From an uncultured Planctomycetaceae bacterium (lineage in GTDB: Bacteria > Planctomycetota > Planctomycetia > Pirellulales > Pirellulaceae): a stretch of DNA of 8,253 nucleotides. Numbering within the stretch: the stretch's first letter is position 1; every line of letters begins with the position of its first letter. Shown here piece after piece: positions 7,323 through 8,253 of this stretch. The stretch spans positions 1 to 8,253 of the forward strand of contig CAIYOB010001539.1 in the NCBI GenBank assembly GCA_903927685.1, given 5' to 3'. The notes beneath the pieces were generated by a model, which worked only from the letters and a program-made list of their open reading frames with translations, made no database searches and was not told the DNA's origin. A program made the position numbers and the translations under genes.

Positions 7323-7962
7323 CGTAGCCGAGTCGGCCCCGGCGGGAGCAGCGGCGGAGACTCGCGAGGGCCACGCCCAGCACCGCACCCGTCGCCGCGC
7401 CGACGGCGTGGGCCGCGGTCACCACGACGAACCCCGCGGTCTGCGAATCGACAAACAGCGTGCGGCCGGTGACGAGTTCAAAGAACAGCTTGCCGCCGAA
7501 GCCGGCAAGCAGCGCTGCCGGCAGGCAGACTTCGGTCCAGCGTCGTTGCCGGCCGGCGTTGGCCAGTTGGTCGCATGCCAGGTACACGAACAACGCCGTG
7601 TCGATGCCACTCAGTCCGCGATAGCTCGCCAAGTCGGGTTGCCCCAGCAGAACCAGCAGCGAAATGCTGAGCGCGGATCCGAGACAGACCGCGACGAAGC
7701 GCGGCCGAGACTGCCGCTCCACCATCGCGCCCAGGACCACGAACATGACCACATCCCAGAACAGGTGATCCAGGGTCCAGTGCGTCAGGTGCCCGGTCAG
7801 CATCCGCCAGCCTTGTCCGTCCATGATTGCCAGTCGCTCAAACTGCAGGAATTCGGCCCAGGCGGGAATGAACTGGATAGTCACCGCGATCAGGGCGACG
7901 CTGAGCGTGACCGCGGCGTGGCGGAAGTCGATCCAGCGAACAGGTTCTGTTTGCGGCTGCAT
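7237..7962 (-). CDS. Rhombosortase-like rhomboid-fold intramembrane serine protease
   Basis: This 241-residue protein has about six hydrophobic segments (roughly residues 15-36, 67-80, 89-107, 116-135, 146-164 and 176-202), matching the rhomboid core. The catalytic dyad is visible: S118 in YRGLSGID (114-121) and H185 in TAAHAVGAATG (182-192). MLTGHLTHWTLDHLFWDVV (54-72) is the loop-1/TM2 motif, with His58, His61 and His66 and Asp70 where classical rhomboids carry Asn. The small size and this motif fit the rhombosortase branch (RrtA-like), which cleaves GlyGly-CTERM tails of secreted proteins. A more general rhomboid protease is the alternative. It starts at the ATG at 7962, 36 bp after the stop of a gene encoding a Gly6-hydrophobic-Arg tail, its likely substrate, with which it probably forms an operon. 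No good Shine-Dalgarno is visible. The last 28 codons, basic and Pro/Ser-rich after the final helix, overlap the convergent Hint gene. Confidence 0.82.
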   Translation of the reverse strand: MQPQTEPVRWIDFRHAAVTLSVALIAVTIQFIPAWAEFLQFERLAIMDGQGWRMLTGHLTHWTLDHLFWDVVMFVVLGAMVERQSRPRFVAVCLGSALSISLLVLLGQPDLASYRGLSGIDTALFVYLACDQLANAGRQRRWTEVCLPAALLAGFGGKLFFELVTGRTLFVDSQTAGFVVVTAAHAVGAATGAVLGVALASLRRCSRRGRLGYVTIPERNPPCPRSVASGRGPRRSWSHAS

Positions 7963-7998
7963 GGGAGTGTCCCGTCTTCGGTCACGTTTGGGTCTTCG

Positions 7999-8253
7999 TC
8001 AATCCTGGTTGCGGCCAGCGTGCCGGCGGCGGCTGGCGTAGCCGAGACCGGCCAGCCCGAGGCCCAGCAGCACGGTCAGCGGATCCACCGCACCGCCGCC
8101 ACCACCACCGAAGCTGGGCATCTGAATGTCGCGGCTACGCGGGGAAGACGGGGGCGCCGGATTGGGATTGCTGGCCACCGGCTGGCTGCTGGCGGCCGTG
8201 TTAGGAGCTGGAGCCGCGGCCGTCGGCGTGACAGAGCTGGTGGTGGAAGCGAC
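7999..8253 (-). CDS. 3' end of a gene for a secreted protein with a GlyGly-CTERM-like tail (partial)
   Basis: An open minus-strand frame enters from the right edge and ends with TGA at 7999-8001, giving 84 codons. The start lies outside the window, so the main domain and function are unknown. The visible part begins with a low-complexity linker rich in Ala, Pro, Thr, Ser and Asn (VASTTSSVTPTAAAPAPNTA and onward), as found in cell-wall or surface spacers. It then has RSRDIQMPSF, six glycines, a hydrophobic helix (AVDPLTVLLGLGLAGLGYA) and a basic end (SRRRHAGRNQD). This is the three-part layout of C-terminal protein-sorting signals. The gene lies 36 bp upstream of the rhombosortase-like gene on the same strand, so co-transcription is likely. 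It is real coding sequence rather than a chance frame because the tail has the full signal order and the codons favour G/C at the third position. Confidence 0.82.
   Translation of the reverse strand, partial: VASTTSSVTPTAAAPAPNTAASSQPVASNPNPAPPSSPRSRDIQMPSFGGGGGGAVDPLTVLLGLGLAGLGYASRRRHAGRNQD
8002..8118 (-). other. GlyGly-CTERM-like sorting signal, with PEP-CTERM-like helix
   Basis: The segment encodes PSF, Gly6 (8092-8109, three GGT then GGC GGC GGT), an approximately 19-residue hydrophobic helix starting AVDPLTVLL, and the basic end SRRRHAGRNQD. The Gly-run, helix, Arg-cluster order matches rhombosortase substrates. The helix itself (LLGLGLAGLGYASRRR) closely resembles the helices of exosortase PEP-CTERM tails, but the Pro-Glu-Pro motif is absent (VDP instead). 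The adjacent rhomboid-type protease favours the GlyGly-CTERM reading. Confidence 0.75.

Noticed and set aside
7501..7522. Seven-bp inverted repeat GCCGGCA/TGCCGGC with an 8-nt loop
   Set aside because: It lies inside the rhombosortase coding sequence with no T-run, and such GC repeats are expected by chance here. Not called a terminator.

Overview
The window is GC-rich, tightly packed bacterial DNA. It most likely comes from a planctomycete (a Pirellula-like lineage is the best guess). The main evidence is a Tat-exported DUF1501 protein next to a very large c-type-cytochrome/DUF1549/DUF1553 protein, a pair that is massively amplified in Planctomycetota. The fourth gene, a secreted TPR/HEAT-like protein with a C-terminal Hint domain, fits the same phylum. 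No rRNA, tRNA, CRISPR array, insertion sequence or phage gene is visible. No gap between genes exceeds about 150 bp.

Layout. (1) Bases 15-4725, minus strand: a two-gene operon, with the PSD1-type cytochrome protein (1543-4725) first and the DUF1501 protein (15-1490) 52 bp downstream. Both carry export signals and probably act together outside the cytoplasm. (2) Bases 4726-4865: a short divergent intergenic region with one plausible sigma70-type promoter on each strand. The plus-strand promoter is placed so that the next gene's mRNA would be leaderless. (3) Bases 4866-5306, plus strand: arfB, a GGQ-type ribosome-rescue peptidyl-tRNA hydrolase. (4) Bases 5457-7322, plus strand: the secreted TPR/HEAT-Hint protein, with its own promoter candidate and a strong Shine-Dalgarno sequence. 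(5) Bases 7237-8253, minus strand: a rhombosortase-like rhomboid-fold membrane protease (7237-7962), preceded by the 3' end of a gene (stop at 7999) whose product ends in a Gly6 motif, a hydrophobic helix and an Arg-rich tail. That tail is a GlyGly-CTERM-like sorting signal.

The most interesting part is the right-hand end. A probable sorting substrate and its probable processing protease lie 36 bp apart on the same strand, which suggests a dedicated rhombosortase/GG-CTERM pair in a planctomycete. Next to it, the Hint protein keeps the residues for N-terminal self-cleavage but ends in His-Asp rather than His-Asn and lacks a +1 nucleophile. The Hint and rhombosortase genes converge and overlap by 86 bp. 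The overlap covers exactly the sequence after the last Hint residue on one strand and the last 28 codons of the protease on the other.
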